Assembly (NCBI GenBank): GCA_041690255.1
Contig: JAWLHU010000019.1
Location: 1-64,000, forward strand
Length of the DNA stretch: 64,000 bases
Source: JAWLHU01 sp041690255
GTDB lineage: Bacteria; Bacillota; Sulfobacillia; Symbiobacteriales; Symbiobacteriaceae
Direction of reading: 5' to 3'
Numbering within the stretch: the first letter of the stretch is position 1; the number at the start of each line of letters is the position of its first letter. Shown here piece after piece: positions 15,088-21,319 of the stretch. Made by a program: the position numbers and the translations under genes. Below the pieces are notes generated by a model that did no database searches, was not told where the DNA came from, and saw only the letters and a program-made list of their open reading frames with translations.

Positions 15088-16422
15088 CTAGCGCCCCCGA
15101 TCCATCCCACGGGCACGCTTACGCCTCTCACGGTCGAGATGATCCCTCTCCCTCTCCCTAAGGAAGCCCTCCAGCGCCTTAGAGATCGCTCCCAGGGTCT
15201 TGGAAAGGGACGCTGCTCTCTCCTCCAGGGCCGGCATCTTGCCCTTGCTCTCCTCCCACCTAATCCTCTGCTGGTCGAACTCAGCGTCACTACCAGTCCC
15301 CAACCTCTTGGCTGCGTCATCGAGCCGATCGAAACGATCCCTGACCTGCTGGTACTCCCGGCGGGCGCCGTCGCTAAACCACCGCTTGACGGCAGCCAGT
15401 GGTGACTCCAGACGCTCCAAGTCAGCAGCCGCGTCCCGCCGATACTCCAAAGTCCGCGAGACCTCCTTCAACCGGTCCCCTTCCTTGTGGATGGCGGAGA
15501 TTTCAGCCTGCACCTGGCGCAGTTCTTGCCTCTTCGCGTCCGCCATCCGCCCGGCCTCGCCCCATGTCAGTTGCTGCCGGTCACAGTGGTAGTACTCCAG
15601 TTGGGCCAGTGCCTTAGCGTGCTCAACCGCCCAGCCCCTGTCAAGGCGGGCGTCAAACCGCTTGGAGACCACCTGCTGAGCCTTCAGCCGAACCTTCTCT
15701 TCCCGAGCCTGCTGGAGATCCACAACGACGGCGTTGTGCTCGGCCACCAGCCGGTTGTGTTCCCCCTTCTCCGTAGCCACCCCGCGCTGCTCCATAGCAG
15801 CAGCGTGCGGCCCAAGATGGACCTGGGGTAGCCGCTCGCTTCCCTGCTCAACCAGGCTGCGGTGGTCGATCCTCTCTTCCCGGCCAGCCCGCTCCAAGGA
15901 ACGGTTAGCATGGACCGCCCACCGCTCCCGCCAGGTCTCAAGCGCCTCGGGCCTATTCCACTCCCGGTTCTTCTTGCTGGACAGCCCCTCCGCCCCCATC
16001 TCTCGCAGAGTCAGCATGACATGAGCGTGTGGGTTGCCAGGGTTCCGATGGATGGCCACATCCGCCACCATGCCCCGGGCCACGAACTGCTCCTGCACGT
16101 AGCCAGCAACCAGTTCCCGCTGCTGCTCCTTGCTCAGCTCCTTGGGGAAGGCGAGAGCAATCTCCCGGGCCACCTGGGCGTCAGCGCGCCGCTCTGCCTT
16201 CTCCACGGCGTTCCAGAGCGCTGCCCGATCCTGCACCCAGGAAGGCGAGCCAGATGGGGCGTAGATAGCAGACTCCATCTCCCCCCGGCGGCGGGAGTAG
16301 TCGAAGATCCGCCCCGTCCGCTCGTCCACGATCCGCTCCCCAGAGCGATAAGCGGCAGCGCCGGTGGCGGTACGCCCTGTGCTGCGGCCGATGATCTGGA
16401 CGTTCATGTAGAAGATCGCCAC
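15088..16422 (-). CDS. mobA: MobA/MobL-family relaxase (MOBQ-like)
   Basis: A 444-residue protein. I chose GTG 16422 (VAIFYMNVQIIGRSTGRTA) because GGAGG lies eight bases upstream; the open frame runs 207 codons further but that part is low-complexity shadow sequence. Residues 1-200 are the MobA/MobL relaxase domain. It has the N-terminal GRTATGAAAYRSGE motif and the HUH histidines in HRNPGNPHAHVMLT near 125-135. A long charged coiled-coil region follows (about 240-430). It nicks oriT and leads the strand through a conjugation channel supplied by another element. A matching RSF1010-type oriT lies 130 bases upstream. The C-terminus has no primase domain. Confidence 0.85.
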   Translation of the reverse strand: MAIFYMNVQIIGRSTGRTATGAAAYRSGERIVDERTGRIFDYSRRRGEMESAIYAPSGSPSWVQDRAALWNAVEKAERRADAQVAREIALAFPKELSKEQQRELVAGYVQEQFVARGMVADVAIHRNPGNPHAHVMLTLREMGAEGLSSKKNREWNRPEALETWRERWAVHANRSLERAGREERIDHRSLVEQGSERLPQVHLGPHAAAMEQRGVATEKGEHNRLVAEHNAVVVDLQQAREEKVRLKAQQVVSKRFDARLDRGWAVEHAKALAQLEYYHCDRQQLTWGEAGRMADAKRQELRQVQAEISAIHKEGDRLKEVSRTLEYRRDAAADLERLESPLAAVKRWFSDGARREYQQVRDRFDRLDDAAKRLGTGSDAEFDQQRIRWEESKGKMPALEERAASLSKTLGAISKALEGFLRERERDHLDRERRKRARGMDRGR

Positions 16423-16485
16423 GCTGCTCACCTCCCCTCTCCGGGATCGGGGATGACCCATCTGGCGAGGGCGGTAGGGACCCGG

Positions 16486-16503
16486 CCGCATCGATAGATG
16501 CGG
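16486..16503. repeat. Small hairpin between oriT and mobA
   Basis: CCGCATC-GATA-GATGCGG, a perfect 7-bp stem in the mobA leader. It may be an operator or attenuator for the mobilisation genes. Confidence 0.35.
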
Positions 16504-16553
16504 GTGGGCCGCCCCAGCCAGGGGGTGCAGGGGGCATCGCCCCATGCCGCAAC

Positions 16554-16588
16554 ACATCGGCGCAGCCGATGTATAGTTGCGCCCTTCG
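16554..16588. other. oriT: Candidate oriT of the RSF1010/MOBQ type
   Basis: The inverted repeat ACATCGGC-GCA-GCCGATGT (16554-16572) is followed three bases later by GTTGCGCCCTTCG. The RSF1010 oriT has the same plan: an inverted repeat, then TAAGTGCGCCCT with the nick after the T. By that comparison the nick would be near 16585/16586. The site lies between the divergent mobA-like and TraD-like genes, as expected for a mobilisation cassette. Confidence 0.65.
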
Positions 16589-16771
16589 CTCTCGCTTGGG
16601 ATGAAGGTACCACGGAAAGCGGTGCCTGAGAACGTGACCGCATGCGTATTCGCTGGCGGGTACACACCCAGCCCAATGCCCCTTCGCCACCGGGGGAAAG
16701 GGGGCGGAGAAGCGATCGACACCCCTGCTGGGCTCGTACTCCCTAGTGAAAGCGCAAGGGGAGGAATCACG

Positions 16772-17029
16772 ATGGCAGGGAAGTCGCTTGAGCAGCGTAT
16801 GGCTGACACAGAGACCCGCATCCAGCAGTTGGAGGCCCAGAAGCGCCTCCTGGCCCAGCAGCTAAAGCAGCAGGAGCGGAAGGAGCGAACTCGGCGGCTC
16901 ATCCAGATTGGGGCCATCATGGACCGGCTCGGCGTTGACACGCTGGAGAAAGCCCAGGCCTTGCAGAAGGAAGTGGAGCGCCGGACCGAAGTACAAGCCT
17001 GGCTGCAGAAGGTCACGACCAAGAGTTGA
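16772..17029 (+). CDS. Small relaxosome accessory protein (TraD/MobC-like coiled coil)
   Basis: An 85-residue protein; ATG 16772 is preceded by GGGGAGGAATCACG. Residues 8-45 form a heptad-patterned coiled coil rich in Gln (IQQLEAQKRLLAQQLKQQE), followed by KERTRRLIQIGAIMDRLGVD. The latter resembles the R-x-x-R-x-L-I-x-x-G-A motif common to small TraD/MobC partners of MobA/MobL relaxases. It is divergent from mobA across the oriT, which is the usual position. The open frame extends upstream to 16577, but that stretch overlaps oriT and has no ribosome site. It likely binds or bends oriT for relaxosome assembly. Confidence 0.7.
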   Translation: MAGKSLEQRMADTETRIQQLEAQKRLLAQQLKQQERKERTRRLIQIGAIMDRLGVDTLEKAQALQKEVERRTEVQAWLQKVTTKS

Positions 17030-17058
17030 GCCCTGCCTCCCACTTGGGAGACAGGGCT
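17029..17058. terminator. Convergent terminator hairpin
   Basis: AGCCCTGCCTCCC pairs with GGGAGACAGGGCT around ACTT with one mismatch, followed by TCCTATCCTT. It separates the TraD-like gene from the opposing recombinase gene. Confidence 0.65.
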
Positions 17059-17067
17059 TCCTATCCT

Positions 17068-18654
17068 TCAGTCAGCGGCGATCTCCCCCCGCCCCACCGT
17101 CTGGAGCAGGTTCAGCCGGGGCTGCCAGACGATGTCGATCGGGTTCGGATTCCCCTTCTTGCTCCGGGTCTCGATCTTCTGCTGATAGACCGTCATGGAG
17201 CCGATGATATCCCGGAGGACCTGCTTCAGCTCCTCGGTGCTCAGTTCCGCCCACGCATCCACCCGCCGGGAGAGGTCGATCAGTTGATCCACATCCACGA
17301 TGGTGGCCTGGGCTGCCCGGAGGTCCACCTTGGCAACCGCCAAGCGCTCCTGCGCCTCCCGCTCCTCCGCCTCCAGCCCCTCCGCCAGACGGGTCAGCGT
17401 CTTGCCGTCCAGGTTGCCAGCGAAGAACTCCTGGTCCAGCCGCTTCCGCTTCCGCTCGATTCCGGCGACCGCTTCCTTGGCATCGTTCACGGTGTGGGCA
17501 CACTGCTCCACCCGCTGGCGCAGTTGCTCCTCCATCACCTCGATCTGGTGCCGGATGTTCTCCAGCGACACGGCGCTCTTGACCTCGGCGATCACTGCCG
17601 CCTCCAGCTTGTTGCCGTCCATGTAGGCGCAGTCGCAGTTCTTCAGGAAGATCCGATTCGTACAGGTGTAGTAGCGGTACCCGCCCCGCTTACCCGATCC
17701 CGCAACAGAGCCACCGCAATTTCCGCACCGGGCCAAACCGGAGAGCAGGTAGTCGCTGCCCAGGCTCCGGGGCGACTGAGCCGCCCGCTCGGTCCGCATC
17801 TTCTGGACCGCATCCCACTCCCGCTGGCTCACAATCGGCGGGATGGCGTCCTCCACCACCAGGATAGGCTCCTGCCCCCGCTTCCCCCCACGGCGGCGCC
17901 CATAGGTGTACTTGCCGGCATAGGCGGGGTTGGCCAGGAGGGCCGAAATGGTGTTGTACCGCCAGGAGCCGCCTTTGGAGGCTGGCACTCCCTCTGTGCG
18001 GAGCCTGTCAGCGATGGCGCGTGCGCTCACCCCCGACAGGTACTCCTCAAAGATCTGCCGGACGATGGCGGCTTTCCCGGTGAAGCACTGCTTCTCTTCA
18101 TCCCAACCATCCAGCGCCCAGTTCCCATCTGGCCCCTTCTGGTAGCCATACGGATAGATCTGCCCGGCGTTGCGGCCCTGCTGCGCCCGCTTCATCTTCC
18201 CGCTGAGGGTTCGGTCGCGGATCACGTTCCGCTCGAACTCGGCGAAACTGACCAGGATGTTGAAGACCATCTGACCGACCGGGGACTGGGTGTCGAAGTT
18301 TTCTTTGGTGGAGTAGAGGGCGCAGGTCTCCCCCCACTCCTGACGGACCAGGGTCACGCAGTCCAGCAGGTTGCGGGAGAGGCGGTCCAACTTGTACACG
18401 ACCACACAGCCCACCCGCCCCTCCCGGACAGCGGCCCGCAGTGCCCCTAGTGCAGGGCGGTCGAGTGAGGCGCCGGAGTAGCCCTCGTCCACGAAGACCA
18501 GGTCGGGTCGGTAGTTCCACCCCTGGCTCTTGCAGTAGTACTCACAGGCCTCCTGCTGCACCTCCAGCGTGGTTCCCTGCCCCTGCTCCTCCGTGGACCA
18601 CCGAATATAGATGGCGACCTTATCAGGGTCGATCCTCCGGGTGCCTCCGAACAC
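17068..18654 (-). CDS. Large serine recombinase (element 0)
   Basis: A 528-residue protein. GTG 18654 has GGAGG eight bases upstream; an ATG at 18660 is too close to that site. The catalytic serine is in IYIRWSTEEQ (about residue 19). The conserved DEGYSGASLDRPAL and YKLDRLSRNL segments follow. A zinc ribbon (CGNCGG ... YYTC ... NCDC) lies near 320-365 and a coiled coil after that. It is a relative of the recombinase at 10813. Only 74 bases upstream of its start lies the att-like core at 18729, so it probably integrated the mobilisable unit containing mobA, oriT and perhaps the OLD-like gene into the prkA-site array. It appears intact. Confidence 0.9.
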   Translation of the reverse strand: MFGGTRRIDPDKVAIYIRWSTEEQGQGTTLEVQQEACEYYCKSQGWNYRPDLVFVDEGYSGASLDRPALGALRAAVREGRVGCVVVYKLDRLSRNLLDCVTLVRQEWGETCALYSTKENFDTQSPVGQMVFNILVSFAEFERNVIRDRTLSGKMKRAQQGRNAGQIYPYGYQKGPDGNWALDGWDEEKQCFTGKAAIVRQIFEEYLSGVSARAIADRLRTEGVPASKGGSWRYNTISALLANPAYAGKYTYGRRRGGKRGQEPILVVEDAIPPIVSQREWDAVQKMRTERAAQSPRSLGSDYLLSGLARCGNCGGSVAGSGKRGGYRYYTCTNRIFLKNCDCAYMDGNKLEAAVIAEVKSAVSLENIRHQIEVMEEQLRQRVEQCAHTVNDAKEAVAGIERKRKRLDQEFFAGNLDGKTLTRLAEGLEAEEREAQERLAVAKVDLRAAQATIVDVDQLIDLSRRVDAWAELSTEELKQVLRDIIGSMTVYQQKIETRSKKGNPNPIDIVWQPRLNLLQTVGRGEIAAD

Positions 18655-18728
18655 GCCCATCACCTCCACAAACTGTATTTACTAACTTCTCCTTCTTCCT
18701 AATACGTCCCTCCCCATCTTGATGTTCT

Positions 18729-18744
18729 GCTCCTGCGAAAGGGG
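18729..18744. other. Variant att core, site Z (left end of element 1)
   Basis: GCTCCTGCGAAAGGGG matches the core GCTCCTGCGAGAGGGT found at 25575 and 47985 in 14 of 16 bases. Read on the minus strand it gives LSQE followed by QNIKMGR, very like the prkA codons at the interrupted site. It lies 74 bases from a serine recombinase start. Confidence 0.6.
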
Positions 18745-18800
18745 CCCGTTCAAAACCCCTATCGAATCACCCAATGACCACCTCCCACATAACATGTAAC

Positions 18801-18843
18801 GGTCGATAAAGGTTGACGCAGGAACCGTCATCCTTCATCGACC
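18801..18843. repeat. 43-nt near-perfect hairpin near the left end of element 1
   Basis: GGTCGAT pairs with ATCGACC, then AAGG with CCTT, then TGACG with CGTCA around CAGGAAC, with only two mismatches. It lies between the att core and the DUF1259 gene and has no T-run. It could be an operator, an RNA element or a recombinase accessory site. Confidence 0.4.
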
Positions 18844-18876
18844 TATAACCCTGTGCAAAAACCGGAGGGTGGTATA

Positions 18877-19311
18877 GTGGGCGACAAGCATAACCTCAGA
18901 CAACGCTGCAGCGATTTGGCCAGGATTCTGGGCGAGAACGTGACCGGTATGTTCTCGAACGGTGTCTGCGTCATCTCTGCCCTGCGACAGGATCTGAAGG
19001 TCAAGATCCTGGGCCGAAGGACACGCTCACCTCTGGTCATCCCCGTCCTGCTCTCCTTTGAGAACGTCGACGACCGGGGCCGGGCGCTGAGCCTGGGCGA
19101 GACCGTCATCCTCCAGGAGGAGATCAACCCGTTCATCTCCGTTCTGCGAGAGAACGACATCATCGTCACGGCTCTGCACAATCACTGGCTCTTCGATGAG
19201 CCCCGCCTCTTCTATCTGCACTGGGAGGCGATCATGCGCCCAGAGAGGTTCGTGGAGGCGGTTGCTGAAGCCTTTGACGCCATTGGTGTCGATTTCGACA
19301 GCGATCGTTAG
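18877..19311 (+). CDS. DUF1259 (LppY/LpqO-like) domain protein
   Basis: A 144-residue protein started at GTG 18877, with GGAGGG seven bases upstream. Signature stretches are VTGMFSNGVCVISALRQDLKV, LGRRTRSPLVIPVLLSFENVD and the final VTALHNHWLFDEPRLFYLHWEA; this last His-rich piece (HNHW ... H) is diagnostic of DUF1259. Many family members are secreted, but this one lacks a signal peptide and has only a single copy of the domain. The biochemical role of the family is unknown, though the conserved histidines suggest metal or ligand binding. It is monocistronic, ends at a strong hairpin and is the leftmost gene of element 1. Confidence 0.8.
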   Translation: MGDKHNLRQRCSDLARILGENVTGMFSNGVCVISALRQDLKVKILGRRTRSPLVIPVLLSFENVDDRGRALSLGETVILQEEINPFISVLRENDIIVTALHNHWLFDEPRLFYLHWEAIMRPERFVEAVAEAFDAIGVDFDSDR

Positions 19312-19389
19312 CTCCCAGCGCCAGCGGTCATCCGCTGGCTCCTACCCAGAGTCACGTGAAACCACTATGCCTATTGCGATCCGACTCGG

Positions 19390-19436
19390 GCAACCCCGCC
19401 CCATCTGCCAGCAGCGTGCAGATGGGGCGGGGTTGC
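19390..19436 (+). terminator. Strong hairpin after the DUF1259 gene
   Basis: An 18-bp perfect stem, arms GCAACCCCGCCCCATCTG at 19390 and its complement at 19419, with an 11-base loop. No long T-run. It insulates the PadR-controlled promoter that starts ten bases later. Confidence 0.6.
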
Positions 19437-19445
19437 ATCTCCCCC

Positions 19446-19488
19446 TTGACAATCCGTACTTACAGTGTAAATACTTACAGTGTAAGTA
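19446..19488 (+). promoter_or_regulatory. Promoter with twin palindromic operators for the PadR-ABC operon
   Basis: The -35 is TTGACA (19446-19451) and the -10 is TAAATA (19468-19473), with a 16-base spacer. Two 17-bp sites in tandem with a 15-base period overlap it: TACTTACAGTGTAAATA at 19457 and TACTTACAGTGTAAGTA at 19472. The second is a perfect palindrome with arms TACTTAC and GTAAGTA. PadR proteins usually repress their own operons by binding such sites, and a PadR gene is the second gene here. Confidence 0.75.
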
Positions 19489-19535
19489 GTCGCCCGCGAG
19501 TGGTTTTCCATCCACCCAGGAGGAGGTACAGACCG

Positions 19536-20294
19536 GTGACCGCATTGATTACTGTACAGGATCTCTCCCGCACCTACAGGAGTGAGGGGGCTGAGCATCC
19601 CGCCGTGCGCCACGTCTCCTTCGATGTGGCCCAGGGCGAGTTTCTGGCCCTCATGGGTCCTTCCGGATGCGGCAAGTCAACCCTGCTGAACATGCTGGGC
19701 GGCATCGACCGGCCGGACACCGGCAGCGTAATGGTAGACGGCATCCGCATCGACACCATGTCCGAGACCCAACTGGCGCTCTTCCGGCGCCGCCACGTGG
19801 GCATCGTCTTTCAGTTCTTCAACCTGATCCATAACCTCGACGTCACCGGCAACATCGAGTTGCCCGCCCTGCTGGCGGGCATGCCGGCGGCGAAGGCTCG
19901 GGGGCGTACCCAGGAACTGCTGAAGTCGCTGGAGATCGGCGACCTGGCCGGGAAGATGCCGGGACAGTTGAGCGGCGGACAGCGCCAGCGGGTGGCGATC
20001 GCCCGGGCGCTGGTCAACAAGCCCACGCTGCTGCTGGCCGATGAGCCCACCGGCGCCCTGGACCAGGAGTCCGGCTCGGCCGTGCTACGGCTCTTCCGGA
20101 CGTTACACAGCCAGGGCCAGACCATCATCATGGTCACTCACGACCCCAAGGTCTCCGGCCACGCGGAACGAATCCTCATGATGCAGGATGGGAGGATTGC
20201 GGAGGAGATGCGGCCCGCGGCCCAGCCGGCGAGCAGGCTGGCGCAGCGGCTTCTGGGTAGGGCTGCATCATCTGCCCAGGAGGATCACAGATGA
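19536..20294 (+). CDS. ABC transporter ATP-binding protein (MacB/LolD type)
   Basis: A 252-residue ATPase, started at GTG 19536 with AGGAGG upstream. Walker A is GPSGCGKST near residues 40-48, the signature is LSGGQRQRVAIARAL near 145-159, and Walker B LLLADEPTGALD follows near 166. This is the MacB/LolD/FtsE subgroup that partners FtsX-like permeases for efflux of peptides or antibiotics, or for lipoprotein release. The long permease is encoded three frames downstream. The stop overlaps the PadR start by four bases (ATGA), so translation is coupled. The operon promoter with twin operators lies immediately upstream. About 25 extra residues follow the nucleotide-binding domain. Confidence 0.92.
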   Translation: MTALITVQDLSRTYRSEGAEHPAVRHVSFDVAQGEFLALMGPSGCGKSTLLNMLGGIDRPDTGSVMVDGIRIDTMSETQLALFRRRHVGIVFQFFNLIHNLDVTGNIELPALLAGMPAAKARGRTQELLKSLEIGDLAGKMPGQLSGGQRQRVAIARALVNKPTLLLADEPTGALDQESGSAVLRLFRTLHSQGQTIIMVTHDPKVSGHAERILMMQDGRIAEEMRPAAQPASRLAQRLLGRAASSAQEDHR

Positions 20295-20797
20295 TCAAGG
20301 GAGCGCTGCTCGGCCTGCTGGCGGTCAAGCCAATGCACGGGTACGACCTGAAGGTCTCCCTGGACCGCGTCCTCGGGGAGACCACCAAGATCAACGTGGG
20401 GCAGGTCTACACCGCCATCAACAAGCTGGAGAAGAACGGCCTGATCACCGCCAATCTGGTAGCTCGGGAGGACCGGACTGATCTGAAGGTTTACCACCTG
20501 ACGCCGGCCGGCGAGCAGGAACTGCAGGAGTGGTTTGCCGCCCCCGTCGAGAAGGTCGACCTACGGGATGAGCTGTTCGTCAAGCTGACCCTGGCCCGAC
20601 GGAGCGGTCTGGCTGATGTGGCAGCGATCATTCGTACCCAGCGCTCTGTCAACATGGCTACCATTTTGGAGCTGACCCAACTGAAAGAGGCGTTCGAGCA
20701 GCAGGGCGATGAGGAGATTGTGCTGCTGATTGAGGGCGCGATCCTGCACCTGGAGGCAGATCTGCGCTGGCTCGAACTCTGGGAAAGGAAGCGCTGA
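20291..20797 (+). CDS. PadR-family transcriptional repressor
   Basis: A 168-residue protein. Residues 1-75 are the PadR winged helix (GALLGLLAVKPMHGYDLK, then VYTAINKLEKNGLI and a wing DLKVYHLTPAGEQEL). Residues 85-165 are the helical dimerisation domain of the AphA-like subfamily, containing DELFVKLTLARR. PadR regulators commonly sense the toxic compound pumped by a neighbouring transporter. Here the gene sits between ATPase and permease, starting within the ATPase stop codon. The two palindromic sites over the operon promoter are its probable operators, giving negative feedback that is relieved by the efflux substrate. Confidence 0.92.
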   Translation: MIKGALLGLLAVKPMHGYDLKVSLDRVLGETTKINVGQVYTAINKLEKNGLITANLVAREDRTDLKVYHLTPAGEQELQEWFAAPVEKVDLRDELFVKLTLARRSGLADVAAIIRTQRSVNMATILELTQLKEAFEQQGDEEIVLLIEGAILHLEADLRWLELWERKR

Positions 20798-20800
20798 ATC

Positions 20801-21306
20801 TTGTCTCGTCTCAAGCTGGGTTGTCTCACATTCCTGGGGCTGTTCACCCTGGCGGCGGGCTACTTCTTCTTCATGCTGTGGCGAGGGACGCCCCTCCGGG
20901 CGGTGGACTCGAGTACACGGCCCACTATCAGGGCAAGTGGCACATCTACCGCGACGGCCAGCCTGTCCGACCTGAGGACCCGTCGAAACCCGGCGCAGGC
21001 AGTCCCCACGAGGGGGCAACCAACCGACGCGGCAGCCTGGTGGTGGATGACCAGGTGGTGCTGGAGTTCCGGGGCCGTTATAACATGAAATTCGCACCCG
21101 GCTACCAGCCACAGATGTGGATCGGTGAGCACCGGCGCTATCTGATGTTCACCTACAACGGCTACACCAACGGCGACCTGGCCCTGCTGGCATACGCCCT
21201 CGGCCCGGGCGAGCGACGCCATGGCGGCTACATATGGGATCGGGAGACCGGCCAGGTGCACCGGTTCGTCGATGCCTACAAGCTGGTCTGGGTACCGGCA
21301 CCCTGA
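20801..21306 (+). pseudogene. Membrane-anchored protein split by a -1 frameshift
   Basis: From TTG 20801 one frame encodes a leader and transmembrane helix (LGCLTFLGLFTLAAGYFFFML), then turns to nonsense after about residue 33. A second frame one base back picks up sensible protein from about 20904 to 21306 (EYTAHYQGKWHIYRDG ... VDAYKLVWVPAP). Restoring one G in the run CCGGGCGG near 20900 joins them into about 168 residues. It could be a real mutation, a sequencing error or a slippage site. The gene lies between PadR and the permease, so it may be an accessory of the exporter. No family is recognised. Confidence 0.6.
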
Positions 21307-21319
21307 GGGAGGCAGCATT

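Noticed and set aside
16423..17043. 207-codon N-terminal extension of the MobA-like gene
   Set aside because: It crosses the oriT and the divergent TraD-like gene, is Ser/Arg/Cys-rich, and the good ribosome site is at GTG 16422.
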